From Legionella jordanis (GTDB lineage: Bacteria > Pseudomonadota > Gammaproteobacteria > Legionellales > Legionellaceae): a stretch of 64,000 nucleotides of DNA. Location: the NCBI RefSeq assembly GCF_900637635.1, contig NZ_LR134383.1, positions 186,001 through 250,000 of the forward strand, read 5' to 3'. Below are positions 47,105 through 56,248 of the stretch, one piece after another. The notes beneath the pieces were generated by a model. The model was not told the DNA's origin and searched no databases. It worked only from the letters and a program-made list of their open reading frames with translations. Both the position numbers and the translations under genes were made by a program. The number at the start of each line of letters is the position of its first letter. Positions within the stretch are counted from its first letter, which is position 1.

Positions 47105-47347
47105 GCATCACCAAAAGGAAAGGGTGGATAGGCTAACTATAGCAAGTTAATGGCCCACAGGAATAGCTTTAGCATTGCTGAGCGTGTGGAAAGAAATACG
47201 ATGTGGCCGTCTTGTGCGGCGGATTATTTCCCAGCTGCATGGGAATTGCTGCTCATCTAGGCAATAAACTGCAAAATTGCTTCTTTTTAATATTTTCTTA
47301 AGAAAATTTGGTTACTCTGATTAAAAATTGTAATCAGGAACAAAATT

Positions 47348-48301
47348 ATGCGTGAGAAAAAAGAAACAAACACAGCAGAACTTGATTCACCATTCTTTGG
47401 CAAACCTTATGTATTCGCGAACTTGGTTTTTAAAACCGCAGCGATTTCCTTTAGCGTTTCTGCTTTTACCCAACCCTTTCAATACATGTTGACTCGCATG
47501 CAGCTGCCTGGTGCAAGTGGTGCAGATTCGGCGTTCAAACAGGGCTTATTTCGAAGCATGTACCGTGGCTTTGGCTCCTATGCCATAGCTGGCCAAAAAA
47601 GAGGGGCCGTGGCAGTTACGGCCAAACAACAAAACCGGGAATCGGCCGAAGAGCAGCTTGAGCACGAAGTGCACCCGCATAAACGCGTACTTGGCACTTT
47701 TTTATTTTCTCAGGCGGATTTGTTGGTCAGCAATGGTTTGGTAAGCAAGGCCAAGCTGGAAAGCGCCAAAATCGTCACCAAAGGAAATTTCAACTGGTCG
47801 GTAGCCAACTTATGGCATCTAACAACAACCAACTGGGGATCCCGTTCCATTGCAGGGTTCATTAATTTTGCGGCCATAGGCATGATGGGGGATTCCATCG
47901 CTTCCCTATTCAAGTTCAATAGGGATATCTACAATCAGGTAGCAGCTGGAGCCACTTCAGGCGTTATAGCCACATTCCTGACTACAATACCTAATGCCTA
48001 CGCGGATAAAAAATTATTAGCCTCAAAAATGAATGAGGGCCGCGTAGTTACCGTAAGCCCTTTTTCCATGTTTAGCCAGGCAAAGGTTCATATGCGCGAA
48101 ATGGGTGCTAAAGAAGCCATGAAAACTTTTTTTAAAGTAACCTTTTTGAAAGAAGCCTTAATAAGAAGCCCGCAAACTGCTCTCACATTTAGCATTATTT
48201 TTGGCTTGGATCATGCCATGGGAACAGAACCGCTAAAAAGGGTTTGGCCTAAACCTGAAGAGGATAGGGATTCTTCGCCATCGGCTGGCCCAGCACGCTA
48301 A
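47348..48301 (+). CDS. Possible mitochondrial-carrier-like protein
   Basis: 317 residues. Segments resemble the mitochondrial carrier family. TQPFQYMLTRMQLPGASG recalls the P-x-D-x-x-K-x-R-x-Q block in degenerate form, followed by SAFKQGLFRSMYRGFGSYAI like the family's G...YRG loop. A second block is AAGATSGVIATFLTTIPNAY with a later Lys. A third stretch has FFKVTFLKEALIRSPQTALT. There are about six weakly hydrophobic segments. The Legionella effector LncP is a carrier-family protein made in a bacterium. Homology here is weak, so the call is tentative. AGGAAC precedes the ATG. Confidence 0.45.
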   Translation: MREKKETNTAELDSPFFGKPYVFANLVFKTAAISFSVSAFTQPFQYMLTRMQLPGASGADSAFKQGLFRSMYRGFGSYAIAGQKRGAVAVTAKQQNRESAEEQLEHEVHPHKRVLGTFLFSQADLLVSNGLVSKAKLESAKIVTKGNFNWSVANLWHLTTTNWGSRSIAGFINFAAIGMMGDSIASLFKFNRDIYNQVAAGATSGVIATFLTTIPNAYADKKLLASKMNEGRVVTVSPFSMFSQAKVHMREMGAKEAMKTFFKVTFLKEALIRSPQTALTFSIIFGLDHAMGTEPLKRVWPKPEEDRDSSPSAGPAR

Positions 48302-48438
48302 TTAATTTGATATTTGGGACATTGATTGCATACGACATTTCTTTCTCTGATGTTTACTTGTGTCAAAAGTGTTGGCATTATTTTGCGCTAATGGGATAAA
48401 ATACAACACTAACTCGCAATTAAATAGGAAGGGAAGAA

Positions 48439-48648
48439 ATGTTTTTTGGTAAATTTGCAACACATATTTTTAAGGATGCTGTTAAAACAACTCTGGTTGA
48501 CACCACACGGGCTACCGCGGGGACAGTAATTGGCTGGGCTGCATATCGCATGGTTGAAAAAATAAACTATTCTTTTTTTCATACTGCAAAATCAGCTGAG
48601 AAGAGTGCTACAACACTTCAGAATAACTCTCAACAAAACAGTTTATAA
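48439..48648 (+). CDS. Small protein of unknown function
   Basis: 69 residues starting MFFGKFATHIFKDAVKTTLV, with AGGAAGGG upstream of the ATG. A short hydrophobic helix, TAGTVIGWAAYRMV, may associate with a membrane. The C-terminal part is Ser/Gln/Asn-rich. No family is recognised. Its neighbours are the carrier-like gene and the GH81 gene, both on the same strand. Confidence 0.5.
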   Translation: MFFGKFATHIFKDAVKTTLVDTTRATAGTVIGWAAYRMVEKINYSFFHTAKSAEKSATTLQNNSQQNSL

Positions 48649-48815
48649 ATTCAATTTGTTTATTTTGTATATTGATACAAAGAGCATTTATTGTCATTGA
48701 ATCATTCTCTTTGGGTTGACAGTGAAAGATTAGTCCCTTTAAGGTAAAAAAAGAGACCTAACAAAAAGGTTTTTTCAATATGGGAGTAATTACTGTCAAC
48801 TAAGGAGAGATATTA

Positions 48816-51800
48816 ATGCCAGATCAGCAAAGCCCTATTAAGAATTTAAGCAGAATCCTTCTATTTGGTTCTTTTTTAATCCATAGTCATTTAATCCAAA
48901 GCGCAACACCGATTGGCCATGGGATCCTTTATGATAATCAGCAAATTGCCAAGCTTGCCGAAAAATACCCGGGACGTGTGTCAAAAGATGCTGGTTATCC
49001 ACTGATTGACAACTATGCCACATTAAAGTCCAGTTTTCGCGGCAGTCAGTTTGGTTTAACAGATAAAGTCATTACCACTGGACTCTGGTGGACGCCGATG
49101 TTGGCGGTTGATAAAACAGCTGGACAAATTCAAGACAGTGATTACCTAAACCCTTTGCTTCTACTACCAAACCCGCTAAGTGTTCGATTTAATGAAAAAG
49201 GGATTTCTTTGGGTATTCCGCTACAAAATGCCAAAGTGGATAACGTTCATGTCGATAGGGGTTATGACAATACGCTTGATCTTAATTTTACCACGGGAGA
49301 TTTGCTCGGTACTGCGCCATTAGTGGATGACTACTCAGATTGGATGGTGAAGTTAGAATGGAAGCGTAATAACAGCCCTTTAATCTCGGCCAGGGTTGCT
49401 GAGGGTTCGCCGTTTATTTTTATTGAAAAACAAAATAACCAGCCCACCTCTTATTTGCAATTTAGCAATTCCCAAGACATTAAACTATTAAGCCAGGGCT
49501 CAGGTTTTAGCGTCTTTAAAACCAGGAATGCTTCCGATGGAAATTATCGGTATTATGCCTATTTTACGAATCCTGCCTCTTCGGCTAATCCATGGAAAAC
49601 GAGCAGTGGCGCAGTCATTGTTCCTGTGGATCAAGGCGGCAGTGGCAATGTGGTACCTGGAACGCAAATAAACAGCAATGATCCAAACCGTTTTATTTCC
49701 TTAATGGTGATTCCTGCAAGTTCGGATGCCGCAGCGCTCGATGTGGCCAATCGTATTAAGCCTTATGCACATACGGTTATCAAAAACACCTCCATACAAT
49801 ATGGATATGATAAGGCTTCTTCAAAAGTCATTAGCCATTTTAATTTTGACACAGAAACGGTTTATGCAAACAGTGCCCTCAAACATCAGCCCTTGGTGAT
49901 GGTATACCCATGGCAAGTTAAAAATATGTCGGCGGTTGATAAAGCAGGTTGTTTTTTTCAAGATAATTGTGCTGGCAGTCAAGGCATTGTTCGGACCTTG
50001 AAAGGGAATATGCAACTTTTTGTCCCTAATCAATCAAGTCAAGACCATTCATCCTTTGCAACAGAAGTGCCTTTTCATGGTGTAATGCCCACTTTGGCCA
50101 ATGGCCTTAGCCAAGCGGAACTGGACAAAATTGGCAGTTATCCATTCAGCTTGCCCCCAGATCCTCATTTGGATTCTAAAAATCCCTGGACGGATACTTA
50201 TGCTACGGGCAAATTGCTTGGCCGCGAGGCTCAACTCATCAAAATAGCTCATGTATTGATGGGTTCTTCCAGCAATCCAAATCCAAAATACAAAAAGATT
50301 CGCGATGATTTGCTAACTGCATTAAAAAATCAAATGACCAGTTTTCTTACCGGTTTAAACTACACTGATCCTTGTCCTGGAGGTGCGTCGGATTGCCAGC
50401 GGCAAGAAGGCAGTTGGTTTTTTAGTTACAACAGTGAATGGAACAGCATGATGGGTTTCCCCAGCGGATTTTTTACCGCAACTACCTTAACCGATCATGC
50501 TTTCCATTGGGGCTATTTACTTGACGCGGCAGCAACGATAGCTCAATTTGACAAAACCTGGGCTCAGCAATATGGGGCTATGGTTAACTTGTTGATTCGA
50601 GACATCTGCAATTACAAGTATGGAGAGGATGGTTCCGAACCAGCCAAGTTCCCGCATTTTAGAAGTTTTGACCCTTATGCTGGCTTATCTTCAGCACTCG
50701 GAATGCCTTACAGCTTTGACAACGTCAATGAAGAAGACAGCGCTGAGTTTATGAATTTGGCACAAGCGATTATCCTCTGGGGATTAAACACAGAAGGCTT
50801 AAGTTTTGAAGGGGATAATAGTTCTCCCCAAGATCTTCTGGAGACAGGGTTGTATTTATACACTACAGAGGAGCAAGGCTTAAACCATTATCATTTCAAT
50901 CAAAACCCCGAATCTGCTGTGTTTCCCAGCAATTGGTCGAACAGTTCAACCGGACAAAGCTATTTAATTGTAGGTAATGTTTGGGGCGGAAAACTGGATC
51001 GTTCCACCTATTTCTGTGCGGCACAACCTTGCTATTATCAGAACCTGGCATCCAATACGCTTCCGATGACCGCAGGTTCTTTCTATCTGGGTTACAACGC
51101 GGATTTTGTAAAACGCGCCTACAGTTTGGACGCTAAAAATCCTTGTTCGGGAGATGCAAGCAATTCAGCCTATTGCGGGACTTTATTAAAATATCTTGCT
51201 CTGGGTGACCCAGCTAAGGCAGCGCAATATTACACGCAGTACTTCGAGCAGCAAGGCAATACGCCCGATCCTGGAGAATCTAAGCCTAGTATCTATTATT
51301 GGATTCAAAATCTAAACCGATATGGCACCCTAAATCCGGAGGTCACGGCCGATACTCCCGCTTACGCAGCATTTGGCAGCGGTGATAAACTCTATGTTTC
51401 CGCGTATAACCAGCAATCAACGCCTAAAACAGTGAATTTTTACCGCAATGGCAGTGCAGTTTGCTCACTAGACAACATTCAGCCTGGCGAAATTAAAGGG
51501 AAATTTTGCGGCAGTGTGCCACCGCCACCTTCAACCCAATATTCCTACATGGTTTATGTGGGCTACCCCTTTAAGCCGGTGCTTATTAATAACAGCACAA
51601 CTTGTCCAGACCCAGTCAGTAAAAATCCGGCTTGTCTGGTTAAGAACATCAATGCTTCATCCACCATGCTGATTAGTGGGAGTAACAGCAACATCTGCAA
51701 TTTGTTGATTGGTACAGATGGCAGTGTTACTGTGGTGAGCGAAAAATCCAAGGGTTGTTACATCAATTCTCAGCCTGCCACTCCTGACAAAGCGGGCTCA

Positions 51801-51824
51801 ATCAATTTGCCCGGCGGCTTCTAA
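48816..51824 (+). CDS. Secreted GH81 endo-1,3-beta-glucanase
   Basis: 1002 residues. A signal peptide is likely at residues about 10-30 (LSRILLFGSFLIHSHLIQSA). The GH81 fold is recognised from TGLWWTPMLAVDK in the N-terminal beta domain, TLTDHAFHWGYLLDAAATIA at about 557-576 with the acid Asp, and FRSFDPYAGLSSALGM followed by NVNEEDSAEFMNLAQAIILW at about 635-654, which supplies the catalytic Glu pair. GH81 enzymes cut beta-1,3-glucans such as laminarin, callose, fungal walls or paramylon. The C-terminal 150 residues look like a beta-sandwich accessory part with several Cys. Substrate from an amoebal or algal host is inferred. Confidence 0.85.
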   Translation: MPDQQSPIKNLSRILLFGSFLIHSHLIQSATPIGHGILYDNQQIAKLAEKYPGRVSKDAGYPLIDNYATLKSSFRGSQFGLTDKVITTGLWWTPMLAVDKTAGQIQDSDYLNPLLLLPNPLSVRFNEKGISLGIPLQNAKVDNVHVDRGYDNTLDLNFTTGDLLGTAPLVDDYSDWMVKLEWKRNNSPLISARVAEGSPFIFIEKQNNQPTSYLQFSNSQDIKLLSQGSGFSVFKTRNASDGNYRYYAYFTNPASSANPWKTSSGAVIVPVDQGGSGNVVPGTQINSNDPNRFISLMVIPASSDAAALDVANRIKPYAHTVIKNTSIQYGYDKASSKVISHFNFDTETVYANSALKHQPLVMVYPWQVKNMSAVDKAGCFFQDNCAGSQGIVRTLKGNMQLFVPNQSSQDHSSFATEVPFHGVMPTLANGLSQAELDKIGSYPFSLPPDPHLDSKNPWTDTYATGKLLGREAQLIKIAHVLMGSSSNPNPKYKKIRDDLLTALKNQMTSFLTGLNYTDPCPGGASDCQRQEGSWFFSYNSEWNSMMGFPSGFFTATTLTDHAFHWGYLLDAAATIAQFDKTWAQQYGAMVNLLIRDICNYKYGEDGSEPAKFPHFRSFDPYAGLSSALGMPYSFDNVNEEDSAEFMNLAQAIILWGLNTEGLSFEGDNSSPQDLLETGLYLYTTEEQGLNHYHFNQNPESAVFPSNWSNSSTGQSYLIVGNVWGGKLDRSTYFCAAQPCYYQNLASNTLPMTAGSFYLGYNADFVKRAYSLDAKNPCSGDASNSAYCGTLLKYLALGDPAKAAQYYTQYFEQQGNTPDPGESKPSIYYWIQNLNRYGTLNPEVTADTPAYAAFGSGDKLYVSAYNQQSTPKTVNFYRNGSAVCSLDNIQPGEIKGKFCGSVPPPPSTQYSYMVYVGYPFKPVLINNSTTCPDPVSKNPACLVKNINASSTMLISGSNSNICNLLIGTDGSVTVVSEKSKGCYINSQPATPDKAGSINLPGGF

Positions 51825-51831
51825 AATCCAG

Positions 51832-51857
51832 CCAGGTTGAACTTCGGTTCAACCTGG
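51832..51857. terminator. UUCG-loop hairpin between GH81 and C26 genes
   Basis: CCAGGTTGAA and TTCAACCTGG form a perfect 10-pair stem closed by C-TTCG-G, a very stable tetraloop. It lies between the convergent GH81 and C26 stops and overlaps the last codons of the latter. It probably ends both transcripts. Confidence 0.75.
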
Positions 51858-52553
51858 TATTTCAGACTGTTTTTTGCTGCTTGCCTGTTTTACAAACGCC
51901 CTGAATAAATTCAAAAATATTTTTTTGTGAATTAAAAACTCGGGATGAAATTGCACTCCGAAATAAAATGGCTTAGTCGGATCCTCAATGGCTTGAATGA
52001 TTTGATTTCTTTCCCAGGCAGTGATTTTCAAATTTAGGCCAAGTTTGGCGATGGCTTGTTTGTGAATGCTGTTTACTTTTAAGCTGTGCTGCTTCGAAAT
52101 TGCAAATAATAAACTGGGCTTTTGAATATGGATTGTTTTGCGAAAGAATAAATAGCCAAGAAGATGAGAAGGATATTGTGCATTTTCAAAGACTTTTTCA
52201 ATGTCGAGGCATAATGTCCCTTTGCGGTAAACATTCATCAATTGACAGCCTCTGCAGATGCCAAACACAGGTAAATGATGTTGTTCAGCGTAGGCCAGAT
52301 GTTTAAGTTCCAGCTCGTCTCGTTCGAATTGATAGTGGTAGCCAATTTTTCGTAAATCTCCATACAGTTTGGGATCGATATCAACACCTCCGCCCAGCAA
52401 TAAGGCTTGATAATCAAAGCGATGCTGGTTGCTTGCAGGATTAATGCTTATGACACGCCCGCCGGCTAGCCATATGGCCAGCTTTAAAGCAAAATTAGGC
52501 AGCCAGGATTGCCTTGAAGACTGAGTAACTGCAATGAGAGGACGCTTTCTCAT
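51849..52553 (-). CDS. Class I glutamine amidotransferase-like hydrolase, peptidase C26
   Basis: 234 residues of the gamma-glutamyl hydrolase type. Catalytic parts are Cys100 in VFGICRGCQ and the His203/Glu205 pair in GVQFHPEF. The family splits gamma-glutamyl amide bonds, as PuuD does with gamma-glutamyl-GABA. It overlaps the upstream amidoligase gene by four bases (ATGA), so both are made together. Paired with a ligase that forms amide bonds, it could trim or reverse the product. The substrate is unknown. Confidence 0.85.
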   Translation of the reverse strand: MRKRPLIAVTQSSRQSWLPNFALKLAIWLAGGRVISINPASNQHRFDYQALLLGGGVDIDPKLYGDLRKIGYHYQFERDELELKHLAYAEQHHLPVFGICRGCQLMNVYRKGTLCLDIEKVFENAQYPSHLLGYLFFRKTIHIQKPSLLFAISKQHSLKVNSIHKQAIAKLGLNLKITAWERNQIIQAIEDPTKPFYFGVQFHPEFLIHKKIFLNLFRAFVKQASSKKQSEIPG

Positions 52554-53560
52554 AGATGCCTCAGATAATTTTCACATATTTCAACCCAGCCTTCGCTATC
52601 GAAGGAAAACGAACTGGTTTGCAGGTGCTCCAGATATTTGCGGCACATCTCCTGGCATACTGCTCGGTTTGCAGCCAATTGTTCGACTTTAAGCCAGCGT
52701 TGCCATTCAGTGGTAAAATTTCGTGATTCTTTATGAAAGTTGCTGTCTGGCAGTCGGTAGTGGACAGTTGGTCGTGCCTTAACCAAATCGCTATCAACCT
52801 GTTCGGCAATTTTTTGTTTGTCGATAAAGGCAAAAAGCGGCAATAAATCTAAGGCGCGGTTACGCGTCGAATTATAGTGCAAATAATCATCCATCAGTTT
52901 TGCTAGAGAGGGCTGATAACTGGTCTTTAAAATCTTGAGCTTATAAGCGCTCGGAAAGTCAGCGATGTAAGTGGATAACTGCCTTGTTAAATCCACTTGA
53001 ATTTCTTTCCTTAGCCAGTCTTGCAATAGGATGAAGGCTTGCAAATAAGCGAGAATGCAGTCGGCTGATAAAGATGGCAAATCGGGATTAAGGTGAACGC
53101 CAAATGCTGCAAGCCATGAGGAGCTGCTGTCTTTTGCCCCATGTAATCTGAGCTCATCAATAATCTTGTCTAATTTTGGAATGTCTTTAATCCGCACAGG
53201 GGGGGAGATGATTTCCAGAGGAATGATGTTGTTTAGAGCAAAATCAATCGCAGTACTGAGATAACCACTTAAATCGATTTTGCCTTCTTCTTGATTTTTT
53301 TTCGAATGCTTGGCCAATTCCTTTAAAAGCTGCGCATCTTGCTCAACTTCAAAAGTCCCCAGTGCTGAGTCCTTAAGCACTCCTTTTTTATCGTGTTCAA
53401 GCTGAATATTTCCTGAATACAAGCGCTTAAGAATGTTTAGAGAATCCTTTAGCGAAATGCCCACGTATTCAATTTCAAAACCCACCCTTCGTTCTTTGTG
53501 CTCATGATTGTAAATGAGAGGCGGGTAAAGATTATTGGTTTTCTGTTTTTCATCTTCCAT
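52550..53560 (-). CDS. Amidoligase-family (COOH-NH2 ligase) protein
   Basis: 336 residues. The N-terminal block RRVGFEIEYVG (GFEIE at residues 27-31) is the Amidoligase_2 signature, with Glu residues placed to bind metal-ATP. A second conserved part, FGVHLNPDLPSL, lies near residue 155, and an Arg near VHYRLPDSNFHK completes the pattern. These enzymes use the glutamine-synthetase-like fold and join a carboxyl to an amino group. An excellent ribosome site, AGGAGGTGA, precedes the ATG. The next gene is a C26 hydrolase with a four-base overlap. Such pairs are predicted to modify peptides or small molecules; the product here is unknown. Confidence 0.75.
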   Translation of the reverse strand: MEDEKQKTNNLYPPLIYNHEHKERRVGFEIEYVGISLKDSLNILKRLYSGNIQLEHDKKGVLKDSALGTFEVEQDAQLLKELAKHSKKNQEEGKIDLSGYLSTAIDFALNNIIPLEIISPPVRIKDIPKLDKIIDELRLHGAKDSSSSWLAAFGVHLNPDLPSLSADCILAYLQAFILLQDWLRKEIQVDLTRQLSTYIADFPSAYKLKILKTSYQPSLAKLMDDYLHYNSTRNRALDLLPLFAFIDKQKIAEQVDSDLVKARPTVHYRLPDSNFHKESRNFTTEWQRWLKVEQLAANRAVCQEMCRKYLEHLQTSSFSFDSEGWVEICENYLRHL

Positions 53561-53746
53561 AAGATTATTTCACCTCCTATTAAAAATATAACCCAAGATG
53601 AATAAGCGTGCTGAATGGTTTTTTCATGGAACTCTTGTCCTAAGCTATTGAAGCTTTTTCTGGATTACTACCTGGAAATGCGATATAAATTGATGTTTCA
53701 ATTGGGTTCCTTTTTAAGGAAGAAGCAGTAAAAAAGCAGGACGTAT

Positions 53747-54499
53747 ATGAGCATAAAGAAGTTAGTCATTGCAGCAACCAGTTTCCTCCTGTCTGCCAGT
53801 GCCCTGGCCGATCCCTACGATAACTATTTACATCAGCAATCAGGTGTTCCATTTTTTGCAACACTAAGTATCGGTCCTGCTTGGGTAGGAGGTGGAGACA
53901 AGAAGAACGTTAGACTTGAACCGGATGTGGTTAAGACTTACACAATAAATAGCAACACGGATGAAATTTCGGGCATCATAGAGCTGTTTGCAGGTTATGC
54001 CTGCCACTTCAATGAATCATTCATTACCCAGCTTGGCTTAGAGGTTGCTGTTACTTCCTCTTCTAATTTAACCGGTGATGTCTGGGAAGATGCTAATCCA
54101 AACTTTAATAATTTCACTTATACCTATAAAGTAAGACATCAGCACATTGCCGCAAAAGCCAAGTTCATTGGCGATTTGGACTACATGCTTCCTTATTTTA
54201 GTGTGGGTTTAGGCTATGGAATGAACAACAGCTCCAATTTCAGCATATCTCCTAAAATTTATCCTGAAATTCCGGCGCCACCGTTTGGTAATAATGACCA
54301 ATCGGCATTCACCTATTCTCTGGGCGCGGGTCTTGACATGCCAGTGACTGATAATTTCCAGATTGGTATAGGTTATGAGTTTCTCAATTGGGGTAAAACC
54401 CAATTGGCGCCTGCATGGGGCCAAACCACAAACTCAGTTTTATCACTCAGTAATTTGTATACGCAACAATTTTTAATTAATTTCACTTACCTGGCTTAA
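53747..54499 (+). CDS. Outer-membrane beta-barrel protein
   Basis: 250 residues. The signal peptide IKKLVIAATSFLLSASALA ends at residue 21. The mature part is a small beta barrel with alternating hydrophobic strands (FFATLSIGPAWVGG, AAKAKFIGDLDYMLPYFSVG, DNFQIGIGYEFLNWGKTQLA) and a final strand that ends LINFTYLA. It resembles the OmpA/OprF-like or opacity-type surface barrels frequent in Legionella. It lies 9 bases before the repeat-rich surface protein, so the two form one transcript. Confidence 0.8.
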   Translation: MSIKKLVIAATSFLLSASALADPYDNYLHQQSGVPFFATLSIGPAWVGGGDKKNVRLEPDVVKTYTINSNTDEISGIIELFAGYACHFNESFITQLGLEVAVTSSSNLTGDVWEDANPNFNNFTYTYKVRHQHIAAKAKFIGDLDYMLPYFSVGLGYGMNNSSNFSISPKIYPEIPAPPFGNNDQSAFTYSLGAGLDMPVTDNFQIGIGYEFLNWGKTQLAPAWGQTTNSVLSLSNLYTQQFLINFTYLA

Positions 54500-54508
54500 G
54501 GATAAGAT

Positions 54509-56248
54509 ATGAAAACGGGAAGATTGCTGGGCAAATTTCTAATGCTGGTTCTCGCTTGTTGCTCGATTATGCCTTTGCAAGCGGGTTCCACGCCCAAATT
54601 CAGCATTCTCCCAATTAACAGACCTCCTGCGCAATTACCAATAAATGCCATCGCCATCGCCAATTACGTGGTGATCAACAACACCTCGATTACCCGAAGG
54701 CTAACGATGGAACCCATTTTAGGGGTTACGGCAGTTCCCGGCACGGGCAATTGCAGCATCCCCTTTGTGCTGACTCCAGGGGCTTCTTGCATATTGAGTC
54801 TTCGTCTGATAGCAAATCAGATGGGCGCCGGTGTCCATGGTGGCCCTATCATTTGTAAAACCAAAAGCCCCACTGACAACACTCCTGATCCTTTTTTATG
54901 CTCACAGCCAGAGCAAGCGAATGAATTAAATGTTACCGTCGTACCGGCAGCGCAAGCGATACTAACTGCTTCTCCCTCTTTTTTAAAGTTCACTATAACA
55001 TCCGGAGGGACAGTCACCATCACCAATAGTGCAAGTACCCTGATTAGTGCGGAAAATATAAGGGCCATTATTCCTCCCAATAGTCCTTTGATACTCGTGG
55101 CGAACAATTGCCCAGCCATTTTGGCTCCTGGAGCCAGTTGCAACATGGCGTTTACTTCGGCAGTGCCTACCGAAGCTCAAGTTATTTTCCAGGGAAGCAA
55201 TACAACCTCCACTTTTGTGACCATCTTGGTTTCGGAATCCCTAATTTCCGTTTCTCCCACGAGCATTGCCTTTTCTGTTAACGGCACTGGCTCGGTAACG
55301 GTAACAAATGTATCTGATATTGTCGCCCGAAATGTGACTGCGGTTGTCCCTGCAGGCAGCTCCATATCCGTGGTGGGTAATACTTGCGGGGCTGCACTAG
55401 CTCCCGGAGCCAGTTGCAGCATTACCTTTACGGGCAGTGCTGTTGAAACCAGGAGTGTGCTGATTGGAGGTAGTAATACCAACCGGGAAACCATCACTGT
55501 GCGTGTGGCTGCGATGCCGATTATTTCCATTGCACAGCCACGTGCAGTGATTACAGTTGGTGGCCCTGCGGTGGGCATTACCGTTACCAACAGCGCCAGC
55601 AGCACCGTCAATGCTCTTAATATTCACGCTACTTTACCGGGGGACTTAACTGATGTGGTGCAAGACAGTGGTAATTGTGCAAGTGTGGCCCCTGGCGCTT
55701 CTTGCACCTTGTTTTTTAGTTCCCCTACTCCCTATGTAACGCATAGCAACATTCCCGTAAGCGGTAGCAATACCGCCAATTCGGTGCCCATTGCTTTAGC
55801 TTTTCAGTACGGGGGAGGATTGGTCTATGCGATTTCGGGTGGGAATGCTTTTGTCATTACCAATGTCGATGTTGCTTCAAATGTCGAATGGGGAAATTAT
55901 GGACAGATTGTTGGCGCTAACAGCCAGACAGATGGGGCCTTTAATACATCCCAAATGATTGCTGCCGGCAATACTGGGGCTGGTGATGTTTGTTTTACTT
56001 ATGCTGGTAGTGGTTTCACTGATTGGTATTTACCTGCGGTAGATCAGTGGTTCACAACGATCGCCGAGCTCGTTTCTCTCGGATTTGGTTACCCTTGGCA
56101 GGTAAGCTATTGGACTTCCACGGAAGGGGGGGATTTTCCGCTCACCAATGCTTATTATACTGCTGTGTTTGATGGTTCAGTCGAGTCAATACCGAAAACC
56201 GCTACCACAAACATTCGCTGCGGTCGAACGCAAGCCATAACAATATAA
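54509..56248 (+). CDS. Secreted repeat-rich surface protein with DUF1566-like C-terminus
   Basis: 579 residues with a signal peptide (LLGKFLMLVLACCSIMPLQA). Four to five beta-sandwich repeats of about 80 residues follow, each with a Cys-rich G-A-S-C motif, such as CGAALAPGASCSITFTG, CPAILAPGASCNMAF and NCASVAPGASCTLFF. The C-terminal domain (about residues 440-575) reads FTDWYLPAVDQWFTTIAEL and SYWTSTEG, resembling the DUF1566 domain that ends the Legionella adhesin Lcl. It follows the barrel protein by nine bases. Attachment to surfaces or host is inferred. Confidence 0.75.
   Translation: MKTGRLLGKFLMLVLACCSIMPLQAGSTPKFSILPINRPPAQLPINAIAIANYVVINNTSITRRLTMEPILGVTAVPGTGNCSIPFVLTPGASCILSLRLIANQMGAGVHGGPIICKTKSPTDNTPDPFLCSQPEQANELNVTVVPAAQAILTASPSFLKFTITSGGTVTITNSASTLISAENIRAIIPPNSPLILVANNCPAILAPGASCNMAFTSAVPTEAQVIFQGSNTTSTFVTILVSESLISVSPTSIAFSVNGTGSVTVTNVSDIVARNVTAVVPAGSSISVVGNTCGAALAPGASCSITFTGSAVETRSVLIGGSNTNRETITVRVAAMPIISIAQPRAVITVGGPAVGITVTNSASSTVNALNIHATLPGDLTDVVQDSGNCASVAPGASCTLFFSSPTPYVTHSNIPVSGSNTANSVPIALAFQYGGGLVYAISGGNAFVITNVDVASNVEWGNYGQIVGANSQTDGAFNTSQMIAAGNTGAGDVCFTYAGSGFTDWYLPAVDQWFTTIAELVSLGFGYPWQVSYWTSTEGGDFPLTNAYYTAVFDGSVESIPKTATTNIRCGRTQAITI

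Noticed and set aside
55177-55611. Minus-strand open frame of 144 codons inside the surface-protein gene
   Set aside because: It lies wholly opposite a repeat-rich coding gene, has a low-complexity composition caused by that gene and has no ribosome site.
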